From an uncultured Arachnia sp. (GTDB lineage: Bacteria > Actinomycetota > Actinomycetes > Propionibacteriales > Propionibacteriaceae), in NCBI GenBank assembly GCA_947493705.1, contig CANLSH010000011.1:44449-108448 (forward strand): a stretch of DNA of 64,000 nucleotides, written 5' to 3'. Below the pieces are notes generated by a model, which searched no databases, was not told the DNA's origin, and saw nothing but the letters and a program-made list of their open reading frames with translations. Positions within the stretch are counted from its first letter, which is position 1, and each line of letters starts with the position of its first letter. Shown here piece by piece: positions 32,607-40,349 of the stretch. Position numbers and translations under genes: made by a program.

Positions 32607-33869
32607 ATGTTCACACGCCGCCAACTGCTGTACGGAACAGGTCTCGCGGGCCTGGCACTGGCTGTGGGGTCGTGTTCCGACGGGGGCGCCGCCTCTGCCG
32701 AAGACCTGCACGGTTCCGCCGCCGTCCTGATCCTGCCGCTCGATGGCACGCCACACACGTCGGATGCGGCCATCGCCAGTTCCCGCATTGCGTGGCAGGT
32801 CATGATCGCCGACGATGAGGTGGATACGAAGAACTTGTCGATCGGTCCCACATCACTGGCGGTGACGCTGGCGATGCTCGCCGACGGCGCCACCGGGGAC
32901 AGCCTCGCAAGTTTGGATGAGGCGTTCGGTCTCAGTGGTGAAGATCGCTCCGCCGCTGTCGGCGCCCTGCGTCAGGCGTTGGCAGACTACGAGGACCTCC
33001 CCAAATCCGTGGACGCCGATGACCCACCCGAGGTGCCTGTTGTGCATCAGGCCAACCGCGTCGTGATCCTCGACGATGCGGACGTCAAGACAGACTTCCT
33101 TGACCGGCTCGCCAGCTACTACGACACCGGGGCTAAGCGCCTCCCTCGGGAGGACGCCAAAGCCGATCTCAGTGCGTGGGTGGCCAAACACACCGCTGGA
33201 CTCATCAAGGAATCTGCCATCGAGATCGATTCCGACATTCGGCTCATCACCCAGGACGCGTTGCTGTTCGCAGCCAAGTGGCGCCAGCAGTTTTCCCGCG
33301 ACTCAATTCCCCTGTCATTCACAGCCGGCGACGGCGTCACCGCGGAGATCGACGCACTGGGGGACACCTTCACCGTTCCGTACGCCCAGGCCGAGGAATG
33401 GGAAGCGGTCCGGCTCGCATACGACGACGTCCTCGCCATGGACGTCATCCTCCCGACGGACGGAATGCACCCCGGCGAGCTGAGCTTCGACACCCTCCAC
33501 GAAAGCGTTGCCGCACTCGGCGAGGGCCAGGAGGCTGTCGTGGACCTCACGATGCCTCCGAGCGATACCAAGACCACGTGGGAGCTGCTCGGACCGCTGG
33601 CCGACCACGGCATCGACCTCAGCCAGATGAACGGCATCATCGACGGCGGAACCACCAGCCAGATGGCGCAACAGGTGCGGCTCATCGTCACCGCCAAGGG
33701 GACCGTCGGTGCGGCCGTCACCGAAGGCGCCGTCACGACGAGCGCCGGGCCCCCCGTGGAGGTCACGCTCGTCGTCGATCGCCCGTTCATCATGCGTGTC
33801 CTGGACACCCGCACCGGCTGGCCGCTGTTCCTCGCCATCGTCAACGACCCGGCGGCTGTCCCCGACTGA
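32607..33869 (+). CDS. Serpin lipoprotein
   Basis: 420 residues. FTRRQLLYGTG followed by a hydrophobic stretch and lipobox AVGSC indicates a Tat-type lipoprotein signal. The serpin domain parallels the upstream protein nearly without gaps, including the hinge KGTVGAAVTEGAV and the C-terminal MRVLDTRTGWPLFLAIVND. It arose by tandem duplication: one copy kept a membrane helix and a cytoplasmic tail, the other got a lipid anchor. AGAAGAGGAG lies 6 bases before the ATG at 32607. Reactive-loop residues differ (VAIESASEPSAAVEL versus VTTSAGPPVEVTL), so the protease target probably differs. Confidence 0.9.
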   Translation: MFTRRQLLYGTGLAGLALAVGSCSDGGAASAEDLHGSAAVLILPLDGTPHTSDAAIASSRIAWQVMIADDEVDTKNLSIGPTSLAVTLAMLADGATGDSLASLDEAFGLSGEDRSAAVGALRQALADYEDLPKSVDADDPPEVPVVHQANRVVILDDADVKTDFLDRLASYYDTGAKRLPREDAKADLSAWVAKHTAGLIKESAIEIDSDIRLITQDALLFAAKWRQQFSRDSIPLSFTAGDGVTAEIDALGDTFTVPYAQAEEWEAVRLAYDDVLAMDVILPTDGMHPGELSFDTLHESVAALGEGQEAVVDLTMPPSDTKTTWELLGPLADHGIDLSQMNGIIDGGTTSQMAQQVRLIVTAKGTVGAAVTEGAVTTSAGPPVEVTLVVDRPFIMRVLDTRTGWPLFLAIVNDPAAVPD

Positions 33870-33941
33870 GGTCTGGAACCAGCGCGTGCCACGAGCCGAC
33901 CTATTGCCAGCTCAAACTGGCTCTACCAATGGCACTGTTCC

Positions 33942-33958
33942 AGTGGTACAGTACCACT
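33942..33958 (+). promoter_or_regulatory. Palindrome over the -10 and start of module 3
   Basis: AGTGGTAC-A-GTACCACT: 8-bp arms around one base, ending directly before the ATG at 33959. TACAGT (33947-33952) inside it is a -10 six bases before the ATG, so the message is leaderless. No good -35 was seen, as expected for an activated or weak promoter. Confidence 0.65.
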
Positions 33959-34414
33959 ATGAATACTCCACAGAGAGAGACGTCCAGCGCGATCAATGCG
34001 CGCTCGCTCCTACTTCCCTACACGCTCGCACTCATCGCGGCCATGGCGATCATTCAGGTTGTCATCGCCCTGACCGGTGGTGAAGTCACTGTCCTTGCGG
34101 CGGTCCTGACTGCCGTGGTCGCCGTCGGAATGATGGTGTGGCTCTGGCGCAATTACCGACAGTTGGTGCACGTGCGCTTTGGCGTCGTGATTGCCCACGC
34201 CGTCGCCTTTGTTGCAGTGACGACGTCCTACAACGCCCACGCCGTCGTGCGTGCACTGGTCCTCGGATCAGGTGATGGGGGCTTCGAGGTTGTCGCTCAG
34301 GATCTCTTGGCCACACCCTGGTTCGGGGCCACCCTCGTCATGAGCGCGGCATGGGGGCTCGGTCTGCTCACCCATCTCACCGGATCGGTGCTGGGCCGTG
34401 GCTGGGAGGACTGA
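33959..34414 (+). CDS. Four-helix membrane protein, partner of PadR-like regulator (module 3)
   Basis: 151 residues with four membrane helices (LLLPYTLALIAAMAIIQVVI, VTVLAAVLTAVVAVGMMVWL, FGVVIAHAVAFVAVTTS, FGATLVMSAAWGLGLLTHL). Family not recognised. The ATG at 33959 abuts the palindrome. A three-base gap separates it from the PadR-like gene, so the two are co-transcribed. Confidence 0.8.
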   Translation: MNTPQRETSSAINARSLLLPYTLALIAAMAIIQVVIALTGGEVTVLAAVLTAVVAVGMMVWLWRNYRQLVHVRFGVVIAHAVAFVAVTTSYNAHAVVRALVLGSGDGGFEVVAQDLLATPWFGATLVMSAAWGLGLLTHLTGSVLGRGWED

Positions 34415-34417
34415 ACC

Positions 34418-34780
34418 GTGGCCGCTCAGCACCCGAGTGAAAGTCAGGAATGGGTGTCCGACCGGATCGAGTCGTGGGTGGAGACCTACAAGAAGTCCAT
34501 GCTCACCCCTGTCATCCTCGCCATCATTGCCAGCCGTCAACCTGTCGGCGTCGCCGACGTCGCTGACCGCGTCGCTGCGACCACCGGTTGGCAGGTCACC
34601 GAGCGGGGTCTGTACCGCACGCTCAAGCGACTCCAGGATTCAGGGTTGCTCACCAGTACCGACGTTGACGCCGCCCGCACCGGCGCCAAACGCAAGGAAC
34701 TCTCCATCACCACCCTCGGCGCAGAATTCCTTTCAGGGGTGACGGCCAACCTCGTCGAGCTTCACGGAAACGAGGGCTGA
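34418..34780 (+). CDS. PadR-like winged-helix regulator (module 3)
   Basis: 120 residues from a GTG start. KKSMLTPVILAIIASRQPVGVADVADRVA, WQVTERGLYRTLKRLQDSGLL, and RTGAKRKELSITTLGAEFL show a PadR-type winged helix with recognition helix and wing. It probably binds the palindrome at 33942-33958 and controls its own operon. The PadR family often controls membrane transport or detoxification genes. Confidence 0.88.
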   Translation: MAAQHPSESQEWVSDRIESWVETYKKSMLTPVILAIIASRQPVGVADVADRVAATTGWQVTERGLYRTLKRLQDSGLLTSTDVDAARTGAKRKELSITTLGAEFLSGVTANLVELHGNEG

Positions 34781-34802
34781 TTCCTCCAAGAGGCACACGA
34801 GG

Positions 34803-35066
34803 TCAGCTGTTCATCTCCGGAGGCGCTGAGCGCTGTCGGGCGGCAAGTGTGTAGTCGTGCTGCCCGTGGGACTGCTGTGAGGCGAGGTCGAGCACGGCTG
34901 TCTCCGGCGCAGCTTCGCCGTCGCCGCCCAAGGCATCGGCAGGGAGCATGACGACCAAGGGCTTACCGTGCCGGGTCAGGGTGATGCGGTCCTTGCCGTA
35001 TGCCACCCGGTTGATCAGCTCCGAGAACTGGGCTCTGGCTTCTGTAACGGGGATCTCCTGATGCAT
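34803..35066 (-). CDS. Phd/YefM-family antitoxin without toxin partner
   Basis: 87 residues: IPVTEARAQFSELINRVAYGKDRITLTRHGKPLVVMLPADAL is the DNA-binding domain. The C-terminal tail has no match to a toxin-binding motif I know. No toxin gene lies on either side: PadR-like gene at left, damaged MFS gene at right. Upstream, TACGT and ACGTA half-sites (35092-35106) form a small inverted repeat that may be its operator. Confidence 0.85.
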   Translation of the reverse strand: MHQEIPVTEARAQFSELINRVAYGKDRITLTRHGKPLVVMLPADALGGDGEAAPETAVLDLASQQSHGQHDYTLAARQRSAPPEMNS

Positions 35067-35125
35067 GTCACATAGAGGACATTCCGTCCATTACGTACAA
35101 AACGTACTTTTTGAACGGAGGGCCC

Positions 35126-35698
35126 ATGGGGATTGTGGGGGAGGAGTCAGCACTCGAACCGTCATTGAGACGGAATGCAGACTTCGTCCGGCTGTGGACC
35201 GGCGGAGCCGTCTCTGGTCTCGGGAGCGCCATCTCCGGCCTTGCCTACCCGCTGCTCGCCCTGAGTGTCACGACCTCGGCAGGTCTGGCGGGTCTGCTCG
35301 GGCTCGTTGCTCTCGCCGCAGGATCGCTGACTCATCTTCCCGCCGGTGCCTTCGCCGACCGGGTGCCTCTGCGTCGGGTTCTGGTCGCCCTCAACCCTCA
35401 ACCCGTGATCGCCGGAGTGCTCATCGGGTGCATCTACTTCACCTTCGCACCAGCCAACGCAGTCCTACTCGCCGCCCAGATCCATCGCGCGCCCACACAA
35501 CTCCAGGGCCGGGTGATCGCCGCCGCATTCCTGATATCGGGTCTCGTGGCGCCCCTCGGCACCCCCAGCGGCGGTGTCCTCCTCGACACCGCAGGACCAG
35601 CAATCACGTTCTGCATCTTCGCCGGCACTACTGCTGCCATCACCCTGGCCGTCCACCTGAATAGGGCAATGCGCGACAATCCAGGCGCGGATCAGTAG
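35126..35698 (+). pseudogene. MFS transporter with large internal deletion
   Basis: 190 residues from an ATG with GGAGGGCCC before it. The first 90 residues are the start of an MFS exporter (LRRNADFVRLWTGGAVSGLG, HLPAGAFADRVPLRRVLV). At about residue 95 the sequence jumps to the C-terminal half (PANAVLLAAQIHRAPTQLQGRVIAAAFLISG, GGVLLDTAGPAITFCIFAG). About 200 residues of a normal 400-residue MFS protein are missing, while the frame is kept. It is probably non-functional, unless a six-helix remnant still works. Confidence 0.75.
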
Positions 35699-35749
35699 CC
35701 TCGCTCATCTCTGCGATGCATGTGCCGGGGCCGCCTCCGCGGCGCGGAG

Positions 35750-36634
35750 CTACGAGGCCGACTGAGAACCGTTCGGCGTCGCGAGATCCTGGAAATGGTC
35801 CGACAGGCGTCGAGTGCCGAAGTTCTCGCCCACCGATGATGTGGTGAGGAGTTCGGCCAGGAACTGCGCGAAGTCCCCGGCCCGCCCACTGATGCGCGAC
35901 GCCAGCCAGACCGATGCTGTCACCACAGGAGACGGGACCCTGACCACGCGGGGCTGCTTGCCGAGGGCTTCAAACGCCATGGTGGCAATCTCGGGGAATG
36001 TGAGATCCTCCGGGCCACCAATGTCCCAGAAACAATTCTCGTCGCCCAGTCGATCAACGATGTAGGTGGCAAGGTCGGCCCCATGGATGGGAGCGATCCG
36101 GACGTGACCGTCTGGAGGGAGCAGCGCGACTCCTCGTCGGGCCATGGACAGGAACATGGTGGCATCGGAGAAGTAGCCGGACGGGTTGATCACCTGGGAT
36201 GTCAGCGGTGATCGCTCCAGGCACTCACGGAAGGCGGACTTAGCCCGCATGTAGAGGGTCGTTCCAGTGTCGGCGTTCATGGCGTTGACGTAGAGGAATG
36301 AACGCAATGACTGCCGCTCGGCGTCCTCCAGCAGGCGCAGGTTGGCCAGATAGTCGACGTCCCATGGGCTGGCGTGCTGTCTCGTGACGCCCAGGGCGGA
36401 AATGACTCGATCCCCGCCCTCGCAGATTCCTACCATGAACTCGGGGTCGGTGACCTCGCCTTCGCGCCACTCGTGGACGTGGTCACCGATTGCTGGTGAG
36501 CCGTAGGGGCCGGACCGCTGTGCACGGGTTCGAGAACGGACGATCGTGCGGACACGGTAGCCGCGCTTCGCGAGCTCCACCACCACGTGGCGGCCCAGAT
36601 ATCCGGTCGCCCCCGCGACGATGATCGTTTCCAC
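35750..36634 (-). CDS. NAD(P)-binding SDR protein, NmrA/NDUFA9-like
   Basis: 294 residues. IIVAGATGYLGRHVVVELAKRG is the Rossmann GxxGxxG motif. Later parts (RSFLYVNAMNADTG, YMRAKSAFRECLERS, VINPSGYFSD, APIHGADLATYIVD, FWDIGGPEDLTFPEIA) follow the atypical SDR_a5 pattern in which the catalytic tyrosine is only partly kept. Likely a redox-linked nucleotide-binding protein or an oxidoreductase with unknown substrate. Confidence 0.87.
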   Translation of the reverse strand: METIIVAGATGYLGRHVVVELAKRGYRVRTIVRSRTRAQRSGPYGSPAIGDHVHEWREGEVTDPEFMVGICEGGDRVISALGVTRQHASPWDVDYLANLRLLEDAERQSLRSFLYVNAMNADTGTTLYMRAKSAFRECLERSPLTSQVINPSGYFSDATMFLSMARRGVALLPPDGHVRIAPIHGADLATYIVDRLGDENCFWDIGGPEDLTFPEIATMAFEALGKQPRVVRVPSPVVTASVWLASRISGRAGDFAQFLAELLTTSSVGENFGTRRLSDHFQDLATPNGSQSAS

Positions 36635-36785
36635 AGTGAACCTCCAAGTGCGTGTTCAGGCGAGCATGTCATCTCAAGGGAGCGTGGCTGGCAAGGGGTT
36701 GAACCCGCCCAGCACCATCCGAGTACGCCGACTGGGAGAGGTTGACAGTATCTCTCCATCATGGTGCAAACAATACGTTCTTAAC

Positions 36786-36803
36786 CTTACCGATAATGGT
36801 AAG
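36786..36803 (+). promoter_or_regulatory. Inverted repeat before the nucleotidyltransferase/XRE pair
   Basis: CTTACC-GATAAT-GGTAAG, 6-bp arms with a 6-base spacer. TAAGCT (36800-36805) can serve as -10, with the ATG at 36812 directly at the expected transcript start. Likely autoregulatory site for the XRE protein. Confidence 0.55.
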
Positions 36804-36811
36804 CTTTAGGG

Positions 36812-37579
36812 ATGTCTGAGTCCGAGCAAGAGCATCCACAGAAGGGTGATGGACGGCTTCATGAGAAGCGCCCGGAGTCGCCGTTGGACACCTCGACCCT
36901 CGACAACGAGTTCGTGGACTTGTTGGAATCCGCGGCAAGGCTGCAGCACATCATTCCAGGCGCGGTCATGGTCGGCGGCAGCGCGGCTGCGATCTACGCA
37001 CAGCATCGCTTCTCAACTGATCATGACCACGTTGTGGAGTTTCTTGACTCCCGCTACGACATGGTTCTCGAAGCACTGGACGCGAGTGAGAACTGGGTGG
37101 CCTCGTTTCGAAGCGCGCCACCCACGACGATCCTCGGGATGGAGGCCGGTTTCCAGGCCGGAATTCGGCAGCTCCGTCGGAAGGAACCTCTGGAAACCAC
37201 GACCATCACCCTGCCTTCAGGTGCCGAACTGGTCATCCCGACCGAAGAGGAAATTCTCAGAATTAAGTCGTACTTGATCGTCAACCGCAATCAGACTCGC
37301 GACTACCTCGACACCGCAGCTGTGGCCACCCACCTCGGAATGGAACAGGCTCGCAGTGTCGTGGCCGACATAGACACCTACTATGGTGAGTTGAGCAACA
37401 CCGAAGGTGCCATCTCCACCGTGCTGGCTGACCGCCTCTATGAATGCCGTCCGAAGGACCACAAGGCCATCACAACGCTGCCGCGCTTCAAGGGGCTTGA
37501 CCCCGAATGGGCCGACTGGGACCACGTGCGCGACGTGTGTCGCGAACTGGTGAAAGGAGTGCTGAAATGGCCACGCTGA
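36812..37579 (+). CDS. Nucleotidyltransferase-fold protein, putative toxin of a two-gene module
   Basis: 255 residues. GAVMVGGSAAAIYAQHRFSTDHDHVVEFL is the GGS...D-x-D pattern of the nucleotidyltransferase (MNT/AbiEii-like) fold. EEILRIKSYLIVNRNQTRDYLDTAAVA lies in the helical second part typical of these proteins. It overlaps the following XRE gene by 13 bases. Such pairs occur as toxin-antitoxin or phage defence modules (AbiE-like), where the enzyme modifies tRNA or another nucleic acid. Function here is inference. Leaderless start likely. Confidence 0.72.
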   Translation: MSESEQEHPQKGDGRLHEKRPESPLDTSTLDNEFVDLLESAARLQHIIPGAVMVGGSAAAIYAQHRFSTDHDHVVEFLDSRYDMVLEALDASENWVASFRSAPPTTILGMEAGFQAGIRQLRRKEPLETTTITLPSGAELVIPTEEEILRIKSYLIVNRNQTRDYLDTAAVATHLGMEQARSVVADIDTYYGELSNTEGAISTVLADRLYECRPKDHKAITTLPRFKGLDPEWADWDHVRDVCRELVKGVLKWPR

Positions 37580-38004
37580 TGTTCCGGAATGTCGACGCCG
37601 ACCCGTCCGACCCGATCGACACCTGGCCCCACGAAGCATTCCAAGCAGCAATCGAGCACGGGCTGACTCCCGACTGGCAAGGCATTGCGAATCACCTTGA
37701 CCAACACCCGTATGGGGCGGCCGCAGCTACCCTCGCTGAGGTGCTGGAGTACACCGAGGGCGTCGGAGCTTTCCTGTTGCGTCACCGGTTGGAACGAGCC
37801 CGCAGCACCGCACTGAGTGTCATGCTGAAGAAGCAGGCCCAAGAGCTCGCCGGATTGGTGGCGGGTTCGGGGCTGACGCAGCGGGAACTGGCCCGCAGGA
37901 TCGGCACAAGTGAATCCCGGTTGTCGACGTGGTTGTCAGGTCGGCAGGCACCGACTGCCCAGGCAGTGGCGAAGGTGCGGCTTGCTCTGTCGAATGCCGA
38001 GTAG
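37567..38004 (+). CDS. XRE-type helix-turn-helix protein, putative antitoxin
   Basis: 145 residues. The N-terminal half (EAFQAAIEHGLTPDWQGIANHLDQHPYGAAAATLAEVLEY region) is a helical segment that may hold the partner; the C-terminal HTH is SGLTQRELARRIGTSESRLSTWLSGRQAP. The ATG at 37567 lies inside the upstream gene, 13-base overlap, so the two are co-translated. Probably binds 36786-36803 and neutralises the nucleotidyltransferase-fold partner. Confidence 0.8.
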   Translation: MATLMFRNVDADPSDPIDTWPHEAFQAAIEHGLTPDWQGIANHLDQHPYGAAAATLAEVLEYTEGVGAFLLRHRLERARSTALSVMLKKQAQELAGLVAGSGLTQRELARRIGTSESRLSTWLSGRQAPTAQAVAKVRLALSNAE

Positions 38005-38120
38005 GTCTGGTTAGTTGGTGCGCCGAACGTCTTCGAGACAAGCCAGTGGCCTCGGCGCTCGTATGCACCTCGTCAGGCGTCACACGTAAGCGGGGAAAGC
38101 ACCTCAGCAGCTAATCGCAC

Positions 38121-40349
38121 CTAATCGGAGTCCTCGACCCAGTAGAGAACCACTTGTTCGGGGTTGACGACGGGATGAGGGACCCCGACGGTAGCGAGGA
38201 CGCGGCCCGTGGCCTCCATACCCACAATGTCTTCCAACGCAATACTCGTCTGTGCTGAATCGAGACTCTGCGAGGTGAAACCTTCCACGCCCCACCACGG
38301 AGGAGGAATGAGCCCGGGCAGGGCACCACCGGGCATGACCGGCCGGATGCGGTAGCGGCGCTCGGGCTGCAATCCGGGCAATCTGACCCGCCCCAGCATG
38401 CTGGCGACGGATCGCCCCACGGACGCGAAGGAGTAGAGGGCTGACCTTCGATCCTGTGCGATGACACCATGGCCGATCAAGGATTCGTCAGGGAAGTCGA
38501 CGCGCACCATGTGGCCGCGGTGCAACAGTTCGCGGTGCTCCTTGTGGAAGGAGACCCAGCGACGGAGCTCGGCCAGCTGGGACTCGGTGGCTTGGCGGAT
38601 ATCCCACTCGATTCCGAGGTGCCCGAAGATGGCGGAAGCGGCTCGGAAGCCCAGGGTGTGCCAGCGACCGGTGGTGTGTGAAACGTCCGAGGCGACGTGG
38701 GCCCCCATGAGTTCGGGTGGGATCAGCTGAGTGGTCCAGCGGTGCATCAGTTGGCGCTCTTGCGGATCGATGCAATCTGATGTCCATACGCGGTCCGTGT
38801 GCTGCAGTACCTCAAGATCGATGCGGGCTCCACCAGAGGAGCAGGATTCGATCTCAAGTGAGGGAAATGCTTCCCTGATCTCGTCCAGCAGGCGGTAGAA
38901 GGCAAGCGTTTGAGCATGCACTCCTGGGCGGCCAGTCGTTTGATCGCCGGCCTCCACGAGATCCCGGTTGTGGTCCCATTTGATGTAGGCAATGTCGTAC
39001 TCCCGGAGCAGGGAGACGATGGCATCACGCACGTGGGCATAGCACTCTGGAATTCCAAGATTGAGCACCTGTTGGTACCGGCTCTCGACGGGCCAGCGCG
39101 CCGGGCCTGCGGCCATCACCCATTCCGGATGCTCCCGGGCCACGACCGAATCCGGGTTCACCATCTCGGGCTCGAACCAGAGGCCGAACTGCATACCCAG
39201 ATTCGTCACCGCGTCGACGAGGGGTTCCAGACCTTGTGGCCAGACGTCCGGAGACACCCACCAGTCGCCCAGACCAGAGTGCTCATCGCGACGGCTTGAG
39301 AACCAGCCGTCGTCCAGGACGAAGCGCTCCACGCCGACGGATGACGCCAACTCGGCCAGCTCAAGCAGGGGTTCCAATGAGTGGTCGAAGTACACCGCCT
39401 CCCATACATTGAGTGTCACCGGCCGTGAAGACGATGGATGTACCTCGCGTGAGCGCAGGAAGGTGTGGAAGCGACGTGCCACGGCGTCCAGCCCCTCGCC
39501 CCAGGCGCCGTAGAGCCAGGGTGACTCGTACGTTTCGCCGCACTGCAGGACGACTTCACCGGAGAGGACGAGTTCTCCACCTCCAACAACTTGTTCGCCG
39601 CTGGACAGCCTCTCCGCATAGTGCACGTGGTTCCCGCTCCACGCAGTGTGAACAGCCCAGACTTCACCATCGCCGAAACTGAAGCCGGGAACCCCCGCAT
39701 GGAGAAGATATGCGGAATCGGCGCCCGTGCGACCTTTGCGGTTTTCTCGGAGATGGGTCCCGAGCGTGAAGTCGTGTCGTTGCGGCACCCTCTCGCGAGC
39801 CCATCGCCCCCCGAAGTCCAGCAGTTCGTCGGCGACTGGCGGTACGGGCAGAGCAAGGTCCAGTCCGTCCACCTGATAATGGCTGGAGGCCAGATTCGTC
39901 ACGCTGGCTCGCGTGCGTACAGCTCCGCCCGGCAGCAGTTCAATTGTCTGTATCAGCGCGAGTTCGGATGTGTCGTCGCGTGCCTGCACCCGAACCACGC
40001 CCACGCCCACCTCCACAGTGCCGCCGGGATGCGGGTCTCCGTCGATGCCGATCGAATGTGTGGTGAATTGCGGGGACCAGGCTCGTCCCTGTCGTGAGCC
40101 CCGCAACCCGGGCCGCCCCATCCACCCGGTCCACTGCTCCGGGAGAATGGCCACTCGCACCGGGTGGTCCGCTTGATTCAGCCCGGTGGGATTCACCGAG
40201 GAGAGTTTCAGCCCAGTGATGTCGCCTTCCGTGAGGGGGCCAATATCGGCGCCCCAGTGCAGCACGGATGGCAGAAGCCCATCGGAGACATCGAGCACGA
40301 GGCTCACGCCGTCACTGCGCATCACAACGGAGGTTGTGGTTGTCTTCAT
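38121..40349 (-). CDS. Alpha-galactosidase, GH36
   Basis: 742 residues, usual for GH36. The nucleophile Asp lies in YIKWDHNRDLVEAG and the acid/base Asp in TSDCIDPQER, with IESCSSGGARIDLEVL between. No signal peptide, so it acts in the cytoplasm on imported alpha-galactosides such as melibiose or raffinose-type sugars. AAAGGTCCAAAA precedes the ATG at 40349. The start overlaps the stop of the lacI-type gene by 4 bases, so the repressor gene and enzyme gene form one operon. Confidence 0.95.
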   Translation of the reverse strand: MKTTTTSVVMRSDGVSLVLDVSDGLLPSVLHWGADIGPLTEGDITGLKLSSVNPTGLNQADHPVRVAILPEQWTGWMGRPGLRGSRQGRAWSPQFTTHSIGIDGDPHPGGTVEVGVGVVRVQARDDTSELALIQTIELLPGGAVRTRASVTNLASSHYQVDGLDLALPVPPVADELLDFGGRWARERVPQRHDFTLGTHLRENRKGRTGADSAYLLHAGVPGFSFGDGEVWAVHTAWSGNHVHYAERLSSGEQVVGGGELVLSGEVVLQCGETYESPWLYGAWGEGLDAVARRFHTFLRSREVHPSSSRPVTLNVWEAVYFDHSLEPLLELAELASSVGVERFVLDDGWFSSRRDEHSGLGDWWVSPDVWPQGLEPLVDAVTNLGMQFGLWFEPEMVNPDSVVAREHPEWVMAAGPARWPVESRYQQVLNLGIPECYAHVRDAIVSLLREYDIAYIKWDHNRDLVEAGDQTTGRPGVHAQTLAFYRLLDEIREAFPSLEIESCSSGGARIDLEVLQHTDRVWTSDCIDPQERQLMHRWTTQLIPPELMGAHVASDVSHTTGRWHTLGFRAASAIFGHLGIEWDIRQATESQLAELRRWVSFHKEHRELLHRGHMVRVDFPDESLIGHGVIAQDRRSALYSFASVGRSVASMLGRVRLPGLQPERRYRIRPVMPGGALPGLIPPPWWGVEGFTSQSLDSAQTSIALEDIVGMEATGRVLATVGVPHPVVNPEQVVLYWVEDSD

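Noticed and set aside
31209..33869. Serpins as ordinary unrelated secreted inhibitors next to a sigma gene
   Set aside because: The 4-base overlap and the cytoplasmic tail with membrane helix argue for a functional link, so this simpler view was not kept as the main call, though it is not excluded.
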